18,308 nt of DNA from Sporomusaceae bacterium UBA1887 (GTDB lineage: Bacteria > Bacillota > Negativicutes > Sporomusales > DSM-15969). The stretch covers positions 31,583-49,890 of the forward strand of contig DDHB01000108.1 of the NCBI GenBank assembly GCA_002337925.1. Reading direction: 5' to 3'. The notes beneath the pieces were generated by a model that was not told where the DNA came from, searched no databases, and saw only the letters and a list, made by a program, of their open reading frames with translations. A program made the translations under genes and the position numbers. This document shows, piece after piece, positions 1 to 6,675 of this stretch. Numbering within the stretch: position 1 is the stretch's first letter; every line of letters starts with the position of its first letter.

Positions 1-173
1 AAATAAAAATAGCAGCTACTGCGCCTGAAGGTTCTCATCAGCCAATCGTTTATCCGGCAGCAGTGCTGTCCGGTGCGAAACAATCTAAAGATGCCGAGGC
101 CTTTTTAACATACTTATTTAGCCCGGAAAGCAAAGCTATCTTCGAGAAATATGGCTTTGTAATGAGTAAATAA
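1..173 (+). CDS. modA: molybdate ABC transporter, substrate-binding protein (3' end only)
   Basis: Only the last 56 codons are inside the window, read in the frame that begins at base 3 and stops with TAA at 171-173. The visible tail contains VYPAAVLSGAKQSKDAEAF, then a segment ending EKYGFVMSK. This is the usual C-terminus of periplasmic or lipid-anchored molybdate-binding proteins, in which a P-x-A-V-L stretch precedes a helix ending in YGF. The protein binds oxyanion (molybdate or tungstate) outside the membrane and delivers it to the ModB permease. The identification rests partly on the modB and modC genes that follow. The N-terminal signal sequence and most ligand residues lie outside the window, so molybdate versus tungstate preference cannot be judged. 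Confidence 0.85.
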   Translation, partial: IKIAATAPEGSHQPIVYPAAVLSGAKQSKDAEAFLTYLFSPESKAIFEKYGFVMSK

Positions 174-217
174 TATTCTACGCAAATGGGAGCGGTACTA
201 TAAGCTAGGAAGGTTTA

Positions 218-244
218 ACTGATAACGGATTTAGTCCGGTCAGT
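218..244 (+). other. intercistronic stem-loop between modA and modB
   Basis: ACTGA at 218-222 pairs with TCAGT at 240-244, and CGGA at 226-229 pairs with TCCG at 235-238, with loop TTTAG. No T-tract follows, so it does not look like an intrinsic terminator. Hairpins placed between a binding-protein gene and its permease gene often protect the upstream message and keep the binding protein more abundant; that role is inferred here. Confidence 0.4.
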
Positions 245-256
245 GAGAAATAAACT

Positions 257-952
257 ATGGAAACAATGATAGAATGGCAGCCTGTAGTGCTGTCGTTAAA
301 AGTCGCTTTTGCGTCAATTGCATTTGTATTTGTATTTGGGATGCTTGCAGCATATTTAATGAAGACGCTGCATTTTCCGGGAAAGGCGGCGGTTGAGGCT
401 TTATTTATTCTGCCAATGGTATTACCACCAGTGGTGACAGGGTTTCTGCTGCTGCTGTTAATTGGCAAAAATGGTCCGGTAGGGAAATTCCTGGGTCAGC
501 ATTTTGCCACTCAGATTATTTTTACTCCTTATGCGGCCGTCCTGGCGGGAGCGGTAGTGGCTTTTCCGCTTATGTACCAAAGTGCCAAGGCTGCTTTTCA
601 GAGTGTAGACAGCAAGCTGGAGGATGCGGCCCGTACCTTGGGGGCGGACGAATGGCGGGTTTTCTGGACCGTTACCGTACCGCTGTCCTGGCCGGGCTTG
701 GTTGCCGGACTTGTGTTATCATTTTCCCGGGCATTAGGTGAGTTTGGCGCTACTATAATGGTGGCAGGAAATATTCCGGGGAAAACACAAACCTTGCCGC
801 TAGCCATTTATTTTGCCGCTGAATCAAATGACTTAACGCTGGCGGGCCTGTATGTACTGATCATCAGCGCTCTGACATTTTCAATGATTTACTGGCTGAA
901 TATCTGGTCAAAGACCAAAGACAGGAATGCTGCCGGAAGGGGGTTGTTTTAA
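257..952 (+). CDS. modB: molybdate ABC transporter permease
   Basis: A 231-residue, very hydrophobic inner-membrane protein with about five to six membrane segments. It forms the channel through which ModA-bound molybdate enters the cell, powered by ModC. The EAA loop that contacts the ATPase is at residues 122-143 and includes EDAARTLGADEWRVFWTV. The stretch RALGEFGATIMVAGNIPGKT (158-177) is typical of the molybdate/tungstate permease family. The start is uncertain: ATG at 257 follows an in-frame stop, a second ATG lies at 266, and neither has a good ribosome site. A clear AGGAAGG at 207-213 is too far upstream unless the 218-244 hairpin brings it close. The stop codon overlaps the modC start (TAATG), which implies translational coupling. 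Confidence 0.93.
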   Translation: METMIEWQPVVLSLKVAFASIAFVFVFGMLAAYLMKTLHFPGKAAVEALFILPMVLPPVVTGFLLLLLIGKNGPVGKFLGQHFATQIIFTPYAAVLAGAVVAFPLMYQSAKAAFQSVDSKLEDAARTLGADEWRVFWTVTVPLSWPGLVAGLVLSFSRALGEFGATIMVAGNIPGKTQTLPLAIYFAAESNDLTLAGLYVLIISALTFSMIYWLNIWSKTKDRNAAGRGLF

Positions 953-1638
953 TGCTCCATATTGACATTACTAAACAGTTGTCAGACTTTGAGCTGAAGG
1001 TTAATTTCTCAGTTGAAAATAGTATTTTAGTCCTGTTTGGTCCGTCGGGCTGTGGAAAGACAACTACTCTTAGGTGTATTGCCGGTCTGGAAAAGCCTGA
1101 TTCAGGCGTAATTGCTAACCGGGAATTTAAACTTTATGCTTCAGGGACCAATGAGTTCATACCGCCTAATAAGCGTCGTGTCGGGTATATGTTCCAGGAT
1201 TATGCATTATTTCCGCATATGAATGTGCACAAGAATATTTGGTACGGTGTATCTAAAAGTGATGCAAAGGCGCAGGATTTATATAAAAAGCTGCTCCGGC
1301 TGCTTAAAATTGAACAGCTTACTGAGCGCTTCACCGATAAGCTGTCAGGTGGTGAAAAGCAGCGCGTTGCTTTAGCCAGAGCCTTAATGGCAGAACCGGA
1401 AATTCTGCTCTTGGATGAGCCTCTTTCGGCACTGGATCATGATACGCGCCTGGAACTACAGGCTGAATTGAAAAATATGCAGCAGCTTTGGAATATACCT
1501 TTCATTTTAGTTACCCATGATCCTCAGGAAGCGAAGGCCATAGGACATGAAGTGCTTTTTCTGGAGCGCGGCAGGCAGGTTACGGCTCCAACTAACTGGG
1601 AATGTTCCTGCCCGGGGCGCTTGCAGGCTGTTAATTAA
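952..1638 (+). CDS. modC: molybdate ABC transporter ATP-binding protein, short form
   Basis: A 228-residue cytoplasmic ABC ATPase that energises molybdate import with ModB. Visible motifs are Walker A GPSGCGKT at 30-37, the Q-loop at Q82, signature LSGGEKQR at 131-138, Walker B ILLLDEP at 151-157 with the D-loop at about 159-162, and the switch histidine H189 in VTHD. It starts on the last base of the modB stop. It is much shorter than E. coli ModC (about 350 residues) because the C-terminal TOBE/MOP oxyanion-binding domain is absent. The protein ends soon after the ATPase core with a cysteine-containing tail, and the sequence before the terminator has no room for a frameshifted TOBE domain. 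The specific name rests on the modA-modB neighbourhood. Confidence 0.9.
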   Translation: MLHIDITKQLSDFELKVNFSVENSILVLFGPSGCGKTTTLRCIAGLEKPDSGVIANREFKLYASGTNEFIPPNKRRVGYMFQDYALFPHMNVHKNIWYGVSKSDAKAQDLYKKLLRLLKIEQLTERFTDKLSGGEKQRVALARALMAEPEILLLDEPLSALDHDTRLELQAELKNMQQLWNIPFILVTHDPQEAKAIGHEVLFLERGRQVTAPTNWECSCPGRLQAVN

Positions 1639-1661
1639 ACAGGGAAATATATTGAAAAATA

Positions 1662-1726
1662 AAAGACTCCTTACTAAGCAGCTCGTACAAGAAGTACGCT
1701 GATAGCAAGGAGTCTTTATTATATTT
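1662..1726. terminator. bidirectional intrinsic terminator between modC and the convergent dehydrogenase gene
   Basis: AAAGACTCCTT (1662-1672) pairs perfectly with AAGGAGTCTTT (1707-1717), enclosing an inner CGTAC/GTACG hairpin at 1684-1698. The plus-strand transcript continues into ATTATATTT, and the minus-strand transcript into TTATTTTTC. It lies 23 bases after the modC stop and directly after the stop of the opposing gene, so it can end both transcripts. Confidence 0.88.
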
Positions 1727-2708
1727 CGCAGGGAAAGCTAAGTCCCCAGCTTGAACGGGCTTTGTCCATCAGTGCCAGGACATCAATTGTATTCTGATGA
1801 GTCATAATGGTACTTTCCCGCACTCCTGCCAGCAAGCAGCGTTCAGTTTCTTTTATTTGGTATTCAAAACCGTTAACTAAGAAAGGTGAGTCTACATTGT
1901 AGGGGGTCTCGTTGTCAATTGTCACTTGAAAGGACGTTAATGCTGTAAAATTTGGTAAGGATATATGTCCTTTTGTGCCGTAAATCACGGCAAGCGGGTC
2001 AATTATTGAACCGATAGTCGTAACTAAATGGGCAGTAGGACCATTTTCATAGGTGAGCATAATGCTATTAAAGGTATCTGTACCATATTCGCCAATCAGG
2101 GCACTCGTATACAGCTCTTTTGGCTTATAGCCCAACAACATAGCAGCGACGCCAATTGCATAAACTCCGATATCCAGTAAAGCACCACCTGCCAACAAGG
2201 GATCAAATTTCCTGATGTACCTGGCGCCTGTTGGGGCAAAGCCATATTCTGCTCTAAAATGTGTAATATTGCCAATTGTTTTTTCGGCAAGTGTTTTATA
2301 CAGTAACTGATAAGCGGGGAGAAATTTTGTCCAGAAGGCTTCCATGATAAAGCGATTCTTCTCTCGGGCAAGTTCGAAAAGTTCGGCCGCCTGGACTGCA
2401 TTGACTGTAAAGGATTTCTCGCATAAAACATGTTTGCCATTTTCTAAGCAAAGCTTTGCGTTTTCGTAATGTAAGGAATGGGGTGTGGCGATGTATACAA
2501 CGTCGATATCAGGATCACGGGCTAAGTCTGAGTAAGAGCTATATGCTTTTGGGACGATATATTCACTTGCAAATTGATTTGCTCCATCCGTATTGCGTGA
2601 TGCGACGGCGGCAAGCTCTCCACAATCGGATAACTGATTAAGCGTGGCTGCAAATTTTCTGGCAATCGTACCTGTTGAAAGAATTCCCCATTTAATTGGT
2701 GGTGTCAT
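1719..2708 (-). CDS. Gfo/Idh/MocA-family NAD(P)-dependent oxidoreductase
   Basis: A 329-residue cytoplasmic dehydrogenase. An N-terminal Rossmann fold begins WGILSTGTIA (7-16), a variant of the nucleotide-binding loop, with VASRN at 35-39 near the adenosine ribose site and IATPHSLH at 73-80. The catalytic lysine is in CEKSF (96-100; the family usually has EKP). The C-terminal domain contains EAFWTKFLP (123-131) and GGALLDIGVY (174-183). Those last two resemble the dimeric dihydrodiol dehydrogenase / glucose-fructose oxidoreductase-like branch. The substrate is unknown, probably a sugar or a cyclic diol. The ATG at 2708 is chosen because AGGAGG lies 10 bases upstream (2719-2724); a longer reading frame to 2780 has no such site. 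It is divergent from the phosphotriesterase-like gene. Confidence 0.88.
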   Translation of the reverse strand: MTPPIKWGILSTGTIARKFAATLNQLSDCGELAAVASRNTDGANQFASEYIVPKAYSSYSDLARDPDIDVVYIATPHSLHYENAKLCLENGKHVLCEKSFTVNAVQAAELFELAREKNRFIMEAFWTKFLPAYQLLYKTLAEKTIGNITHFRAEYGFAPTGARYIRKFDPLLAGGALLDIGVYAIGVAAMLLGYKPKELYTSALIGEYGTDTFNSIMLTYENGPTAHLVTTIGSIIDPLAVIYGTKGHISLPNFTALTSFQVTIDNETPYNVDSPFLVNGFEYQIKETERCLLAGVRESTIMTHQNTIDVLALMDKARSSWGLSFPCEI

Positions 2709-2718
2709 GCTCAAAAAT

Positions 2719-2724
2719 CCTCCT
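2719..2724 (-). promoter_or_regulatory. ribosome binding site that fixes the dehydrogenase start
   Basis: The minus strand reads a perfect AGGAGG, 10 bases before the ATG at 2708-2706. It favours this start over the in-frame upstream ATGs. Confidence 0.85.
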
Positions 2725-2930
2725 GCTAGCATCGTTATAGTCATATAGTACCATGATAGGTATATTTTGTATCTAGGCAATGAAGCGCTCAGGTTGGAAC
2801 AACAGCCATCTGTGTAGTTGGTGCTGTTCTTTGATTGTTTGTCGGCGCATATGATAAAGCGAATGTACAGCCGCTCAAAGGATAAAGCACTGTTGAATAG
2901 CTGTAAGCTGGCAACGAGAGAGGAAGGATT

Positions 2931-4040
2931 ATGATGACATCAAAAATTATGACGGTCTGCGGTCCTATCGCACCGGAACAGCTTGGATTCACCTCCATGC
3001 ATGAGCATATATTCTCCGACTGCTCCATGTTTCGAAACCGCATTCGAAAAGTAGGAATTGTGAAGGACCGGGGACTTGTAAAGCCGGATGAAAAAATAAC
3101 TTTAGAAAATCGCTCGTTTCTGCGCCATAATATTGCGTTATCTGCTGACAATATGAAATTGGATGATGAGCAGATGATGATTGCTGAAATTATTGATTTT
3201 AGGCTTAGTGGCGGCAATGCGATTCTTGAAGTCAGTGCACCCGGTATTAGGAGTACGGCTGACGATTTGTTTGTTCTCCGCCGGATCAGCGAGGCGGCAG
3301 GGATTCATATTGTGGCCTCTACCGGGCTGTATGCTCAGTATACCTGGCCGGAGCTATATCACACGATGAATTACCACGAGTATGTTGCGTTTCTGCGCCG
3401 TGAAATTGCACAGGGCATTGGCAATACAGGGATTCTTCCAGGGCACATTAAAGCAGCTTATGAGGTGTATACAGAGCAGCTTGAGATATACTTGCGGGCA
3501 GCCGCGTTTGTCTCCGGCGAAACAGGACTGTCTCTGCAAATACATCTCGGTCTTGATGTTTCGCCCGAAGAAGTGCGGGACAATGTAGTGCGTCCGCTGC
3601 TCGAAGGTGGCTGCATACCGGAACGCACAATTCTTTGCCACATTCAGTTGTTATTGGGTTTTCTGTCTTTGGAAGAGCTGGTAAACAATCCGGGGCGGAT
3701 TCCTTTTAATCTTAGTCTGCACAGGGAACTGCTTAAACAAGGTTTTGTGCTTTCCTTCACGCCTTTTGGATTCGAGGCAGATGATGAACCGCTGGGAATG
3801 GTATTGTATCCCGACTGGTATGCATTATCTGGATTAGTTACTCTTATCAAGGAAGGGTATGCAGCGCAGCTGGTTATCGGCAATGACGTTTTCACCAAAC
3901 TTGCCACTCGCCGCGGCGGAGGGGAAGGGTATCGCCGTCTTGCTGATTTCGTTGTACCGGCTTTGAAACAATGTGGAGTGAGCGATCAGGATATCTATCA
4001 GATAACAGTAGCAAACCCTGCCCGGCTGCTGGCTTTTTGA
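2931..4040 (+). CDS. phosphotriesterase-family (PTE/PHP-like) metal-dependent hydrolase
   Basis: A TIM-barrel amidohydrolase-superfamily protein of 369 residues (368 if the second ATG is used). All expected binuclear metal ligands are visible: H24-x-H26 in MHEHIF, the bridging lysine K174 in GHIKAAYE (carboxylated in the family), H205 in LQIHLG, H237 in ILCHIQ, and D319 in VIGNDV. Members hydrolyse lactones, phosphotriesters or other esters; many bacterial ones are lactonases of unknown physiological role, and the substrate cannot be read from sequence. AGGAAGG at 2921-2927 lies 3 bases before the first ATG and 6 before the second (2934), so 2934 may be the true start. The gene stands alone, divergent from the dehydrogenase, which could share a catabolic theme; that link is only positional. 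Confidence 0.88.
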   Translation: MMTSKIMTVCGPIAPEQLGFTSMHEHIFSDCSMFRNRIRKVGIVKDRGLVKPDEKITLENRSFLRHNIALSADNMKLDDEQMMIAEIIDFRLSGGNAILEVSAPGIRSTADDLFVLRRISEAAGIHIVASTGLYAQYTWPELYHTMNYHEYVAFLRREIAQGIGNTGILPGHIKAAYEVYTEQLEIYLRAAAFVSGETGLSLQIHLGLDVSPEEVRDNVVRPLLEGGCIPERTILCHIQLLLGFLSLEELVNNPGRIPFNLSLHRELLKQGFVLSFTPFGFEADDEPLGMVLYPDWYALSGLVTLIKEGYAAQLVIGNDVFTKLATRRGGGEGYRRLADFVVPALKQCGVSDQDIYQITVANPARLLAF

Positions 4041-4064
4041 ACAGCCAGGACTGAAAGAGGCGTA

Positions 4065-4117
4065 GAGCAGCTTCCCATCTTGTTAAGTGGAGGGGGGGCT
4101 GCTTTCCCTATTTTCTT
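4065..4117 (+). terminator. probable intrinsic terminator after the phosphotriesterase-like gene
   Basis: GAGCAGCTTCCC at 4065-4076 can pair with GGGGGGGCTGCTT-side bases at 4093-4104 (AGCAGC with GCTGCT is perfect; the rest includes G-T pairs). The loop is about 16 bases and the stem is followed by TTCCCTATTTTC. The T-tract is interrupted, so efficiency is uncertain. Confidence 0.5.
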
Positions 4118-4200
4118 CAAGAACAGAAAAGCAATAGTTGTTCATTGTTAGAAAAATAGATGTGTTACAGTTAGTGCATGACTTTAGACTACCAAAATCG

Positions 4201-4208
4201 AAGGGAGA
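4201..4208 (+). promoter_or_regulatory. ribosome binding site that fixes the fabF start
   Basis: AAGGGAGA ends 8 bases before the ATG at 4217. It favours this start over an in-frame ATG at 4178, which would add 13 non-homologous residues before MQRRVVITGMG. Confidence 0.8.
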
Positions 4209-4216
4209 TTTATATT

Positions 4217-5449
4217 ATGCAAAGACGTGTGGTCATCACCGGCATGGGAGCGGTAACTTCTCTGGGAGTGGGTGCCGAGAATTTTTGGAAAGCGATCAAA
4301 GCAGGTCAATCAGGAATAACACCAATTGAACGCATTGATGTAGCGGATCTCCCTACCCGGATAGGGGCAGAAATAAAGGACTTTAATGCAAGCCAATTTA
4401 TTGAAAAAAAAGAAATGAAAAGAATGGACCGCTTTGCTCAATATGCAGTGGCGGCAACTGCTTTGGCGGTTGACCATGCGCATTTGGATGTAACGGCCAT
4501 TAACCGTAAGAGAACGGGAGTCATTATTGGTACCGGTATCGGTGGGGTTGAAACAATCGAGAATCAGCATGCGGTACTGATGGAGAGAGGTGCAGACCGG
4601 ATTAGCCCATTCTTTGTCCCGATGATGCTGCCTAACATGGCAGCAGGCCTTATTGCTATTAAATATAAATTAACCGGGTTTTCTGAATGTATTGTTGCCG
4701 CTTGCGCATCATCAAACAATGCTATCGGTGATGCCTATAAGGTTATACAGCGAAATGGAGCGGATGTTATGATTGCCGGTGGAGCTGAAGCGGCGAATAC
4801 CCGGCTTGCTCTGGCAGGTTTTTGTGCAATGAAAGCCATGACAACTAATAATGATACGGCAACAGCCAGCCGCCCCTTTGACCAGAATCGAGATGGCTTT
4901 GTACTGGGAGAAGGTGCCGGCGTTTTGATTCTGGAAGAGCTTAATCACGCCGTAAACCGTGGTGCCACTATCATAGCAGAGGTTACCGGTTATGGCTGTA
5001 CGAACGACGCCTATCATATTACCGCAGTTGCCGAAGGGGGAGAGGGAGCTGCCGAGTGTATGCGTCTGGCGATCGAGGATGCTTGCATAAAGCCTGCCGC
5101 TATTGGGTATATCAATGCTCACGGGACGTCAACACCGGTGAATGACCGCAATGAGACAGCAGCAATAAAGGCAGTATTTGGTGAATATGCCTATCGATTG
5201 CCTGTGAGCTCAACTAAATCAATGACTGGGCATTTGCTGGGAGCAGCAGGCGCAATTGAAGCTATTATCACTGCATATGCGCTAAAAGAAGGATATTTGC
5301 CGCCTACGATTAATTATCAAACACCAGATCCTGAATGTGACTTAGACTATATACCTAATGTAGGCAGAGAAGCAAACATTGAATACGCTCTGTCAAATTC
5401 ATTTGGTTTTGGGGGACAAAATGCAACGCTGGTTTTAAAACGTTTTTAG
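4217..5449 (+). CDS. fabF: 3-oxoacyl-[acyl-carrier-protein] synthase II (KAS II)
   Basis: A 410-residue cytosolic condensing enzyme that elongates acyl-ACP with malonyl-ACP in fatty acid synthesis. It starts with the family's RRVVITGMGAVTSLG. The nucleophile is C163 in VAACASSNNAIG, and the decarboxylation histidines are H302 in NAHGTSTPVND and H339 in KSMTGHLLGAAG, with K334 just before. The C-terminal SFGFGGQNATL carries the GFGG gating loop. The length is normal for FabF (about 410). Unusually it is not in a fab cluster: it is followed 29 bases later by an AraC-type regulator, and no acyl carrier protein, reductase or dehydratase gene is nearby. It may be a second, conditionally expressed copy. 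No convincing promoter was found in the 100 bases upstream. Confidence 0.93.
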   Translation: MQRRVVITGMGAVTSLGVGAENFWKAIKAGQSGITPIERIDVADLPTRIGAEIKDFNASQFIEKKEMKRMDRFAQYAVAATALAVDHAHLDVTAINRKRTGVIIGTGIGGVETIENQHAVLMERGADRISPFFVPMMLPNMAAGLIAIKYKLTGFSECIVAACASSNNAIGDAYKVIQRNGADVMIAGGAEAANTRLALAGFCAMKAMTTNNDTATASRPFDQNRDGFVLGEGAGVLILEELNHAVNRGATIIAEVTGYGCTNDAYHITAVAEGGEGAAECMRLAIEDACIKPAAIGYINAHGTSTPVNDRNETAAIKAVFGEYAYRLPVSSTKSMTGHLLGAAGAIEAIITAYALKEGYLPPTINYQTPDPECDLDYIPNVGREANIEYALSNSFGFGGQNATLVLKRF

Positions 5450-5478
5450 TGGTTTGAACCGATTAGAGGAGGCGTGCT

Positions 5479-6363
5479 ATGATCGATATCAAAGAAACGA
5501 TCTCCACGTGTGTTGATTTCACGGAGGCCAATCTGGGTAACAAAATAAACCTCGATGATATTGCGCTGCACTGCAAGATTTCCAAATACCATTTGCACAG
5601 AATGTTTAAAGCTTTAACCGGTGAATCGTTAATGGATTATGTTCAATCCCGTAAGCTGTCTGCTAGTATTAATGATTTGGTTCATACGAACAGGCGGGTA
5701 ATCGATATTGCTTTCGACTATGGCTTTGAGTATGAACAGTCGTACATTAGAGCTTTTCGTAAAAGGTTTGGTTACACTCCGCAGAAAGTCAGGTCGGAGC
5801 AAATGTCGCTGCATATTCAGGAAAAGCTCAATAGCAGCGACATATATTCTGTTGCTAATTCTGCGGTGTATAAGCCTGAGTTTGTCTTTAGACAACGATT
5901 TTTCCTCATCGGTATTCAGCACAAAATTATGAGCAAGTCCGGTGACAAAACTGCGAATGCCTATGGGAGGGACTTTTTTTATCATCATAAGCAGCAGGTT
6001 GCCCATCCCGTTAATCCTCATATTTATTACGGGTATACCGATTGGAGTGCGAGCGACCAAGGATACATTTACTATATGCCTTCTGTTCAGGCTGCAGAAT
6101 TGACTGCAATTCCTCCTGGGATGCATGGAGTCGAGATACCTGCCCATAAATATGTGGTTTTCCGTTTTGTTGGTTTTTTTCGCCCTGATGACATTAATGG
6201 CCGGCAAGTAGGAAGACTGTTAGTCCATATGTACTCAAAATGGATATTCAATTCCGGTTTCAAATTTGCCGATACTTTCCGGTTTGAGTATATAGATAGC
6301 TCGCTATCAAAGGACAATTATTGCGAACTCGATATATATCAACCTATTACGGCAATTGAATGA
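5479..6363 (+). CDS. AraC-family transcriptional regulator with Rob/GyrI-like effector domain
   Basis: A 294-residue cytoplasmic regulator. The N-terminal AraC DNA-binding domain (about 5-107) has two helix-turn-helix units: NLDDIALHCKISKYHLHRMF (24-43) and a second around 73-95 (VIDIAFDYGFEYEQSYIRAF), closing with the family signature RFGYTPQKVR. Residues from about 135 to the end resemble the GyrI-like small-molecule-binding domain (AraC_E_bind) found C-terminally in Rob and similar proteins, including YVVFRFVGFF and ELDIYQPI. Such proteins bind amphipathic compounds and control stress or efflux genes; the ligand here is unknown. AGAGGAGG at 5465-5472 precedes the ATG by 6 bases. The 29-base gap from fabF with no terminator suggests co-transcription, so it may control its own operon. 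Confidence 0.88.
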   Translation: MIDIKETISTCVDFTEANLGNKINLDDIALHCKISKYHLHRMFKALTGESLMDYVQSRKLSASINDLVHTNRRVIDIAFDYGFEYEQSYIRAFRKRFGYTPQKVRSEQMSLHIQEKLNSSDIYSVANSAVYKPEFVFRQRFFLIGIQHKIMSKSGDKTANAYGRDFFYHHKQQVAHPVNPHIYYGYTDWSASDQGYIYYMPSVQAAELTAIPPGMHGVEIPAHKYVVFRFVGFFRPDDINGRQVGRLLVHMYSKWIFNSGFKFADTFRFEYIDSSLSKDNYCELDIYQPITAIE

Positions 6364-6374
6364 TCAGATAATAG

Positions 6375-6429
6375 AAAGAGGGTGTCGCAAAACGCTTTTG
6401 AAAGCAAATACGACATCCTCTTTTTCTTT
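6375..6429 (+). terminator. intrinsic terminator of the fabF-araC unit
   Basis: AAAGAGGGTGTCG at 6375-6387 pairs with CGACATCCTCTTT at 6411-6423 (one G-T pair), with an inner GCTTT/AAAGC hairpin, and is followed by a T-rich run (TTTTTCTTT). It begins 12 bases after the regulator's stop. It is one of two related copies in this window (see the repeat entries). Confidence 0.88.
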
Positions 6430-6442
6430 GTATATACAGGCA
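6375..6442 (+). repeat. dispersed terminator-like repeat, copy 1
   Basis: This segment aligns along its whole length with 11751-11820. Shared blocks in order are AGGGTG, CGCAAA, CGCTTTT, AAGCAAAT, CGACA, CCTC, CTTTGTATAT and CAGGCA, with only scattered substitutions and single-base indels. Similarity continues about 13 bases past the T-tract (CTTTGTATAT then CAGGCA), which a terminator does not require, so this looks like a copied element rather than two unrelated hairpins. Confidence 0.75.
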
Positions 6443-6468
6443 TAGAGATGAGCGGAAAAGCACGGCTT

Positions 6469-6495
6469 ATACTTTTGTCATCGAAACAAAAGTAT
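6469..6495. repeat. perfect 10-bp inverted repeat (hairpin)
   Basis: ATACTTTTGT at 6469-6478 pairs perfectly with ACAAAAGTAT at 6486-6495 around the 7-base loop CATCGAA. It lies in the gene-free stretch between the convergent araC-type and exported-protein genes. There is no T-tract on the plus strand, so it is not an obvious terminator. Confidence 0.7.
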
Positions 6496-6506
6496 CAAAA
6501 ATTCTA

Positions 6507-6640
6507 GGCCTGTCTTCCAAAATGCTTGGGTAATACTCATCTTACTAAAATTCGTAAACTCGCTGCGCTCAAACAGCACGAATTTCTTAACGTAAGCTAA
6601 GGATTACCCATCCTGCGGACCGCATTTTTCCAGAAGGGCC
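6507..6640. repeat. 134-bp imperfect palindrome (ERIC-like fold-back element)
   Basis: Nested complementary arms, from outside to inside: GGCC 6507-6510 with 6637-6640; CTTC 6514-6517 with GAAG 6633-6636; AAAATGC 6519-6525 with GCATTTT 6622-6628; GGGTAAT 6528-6534 with ATTACCC 6603-6609; CTTAC 6541-6545 with GTAAG 6592-6596; AAATTCGT 6548-6555 with ACGAATTT 6578-6585; GCTG 6562-6565 with CAGC 6574-6577. About 39 base pairs stay in register, far more than a chance hairpin. No coding potential is seen. With the two hairpins before it, this fills the 6364-6675 gap, which holds no gene that I can support. Confidence 0.75.
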
Positions 6641-6675
6641 GGAAGGAAACGGGGCAACGAAACTTTTAGCGGGCT

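Noticed and set aside
1590..1660. Possible frameshift truncating modC before a TOBE/MOP domain
   Set aside because: The stop is followed within 25 bases by a strong terminator, and no TOBE-like sequence appears in any frame, so a naturally short ModC is more likely.
2709..2780. Longer N-terminus for the minus-strand dehydrogenase, starting at 2780
   Set aside because: The perfect AGGAGG at 2719-2724 and the start of the Rossmann fold right after the ATG at 2708 support the shorter form.
2785..2830. Hairpin AACAGC/GCTGTT upstream of the phosphotriesterase-like gene
   Set aside because: Only 6 base pairs with a 16-base loop; this is expected by chance and has no T-tract.
2789..3217. Minus-strand open frame of 142 codons
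   Set aside because: It mostly lies antisense to the phosphotriesterase-like gene, has no ribosome site, and its composition looks like a shadow frame.
6364..6675. Insertion sequence remnant or CRISPR array in the repeat-rich gap
   Set aside because: There is no transposase fragment and no direct repeats with regular spacing; the structure is inverted repeats only.
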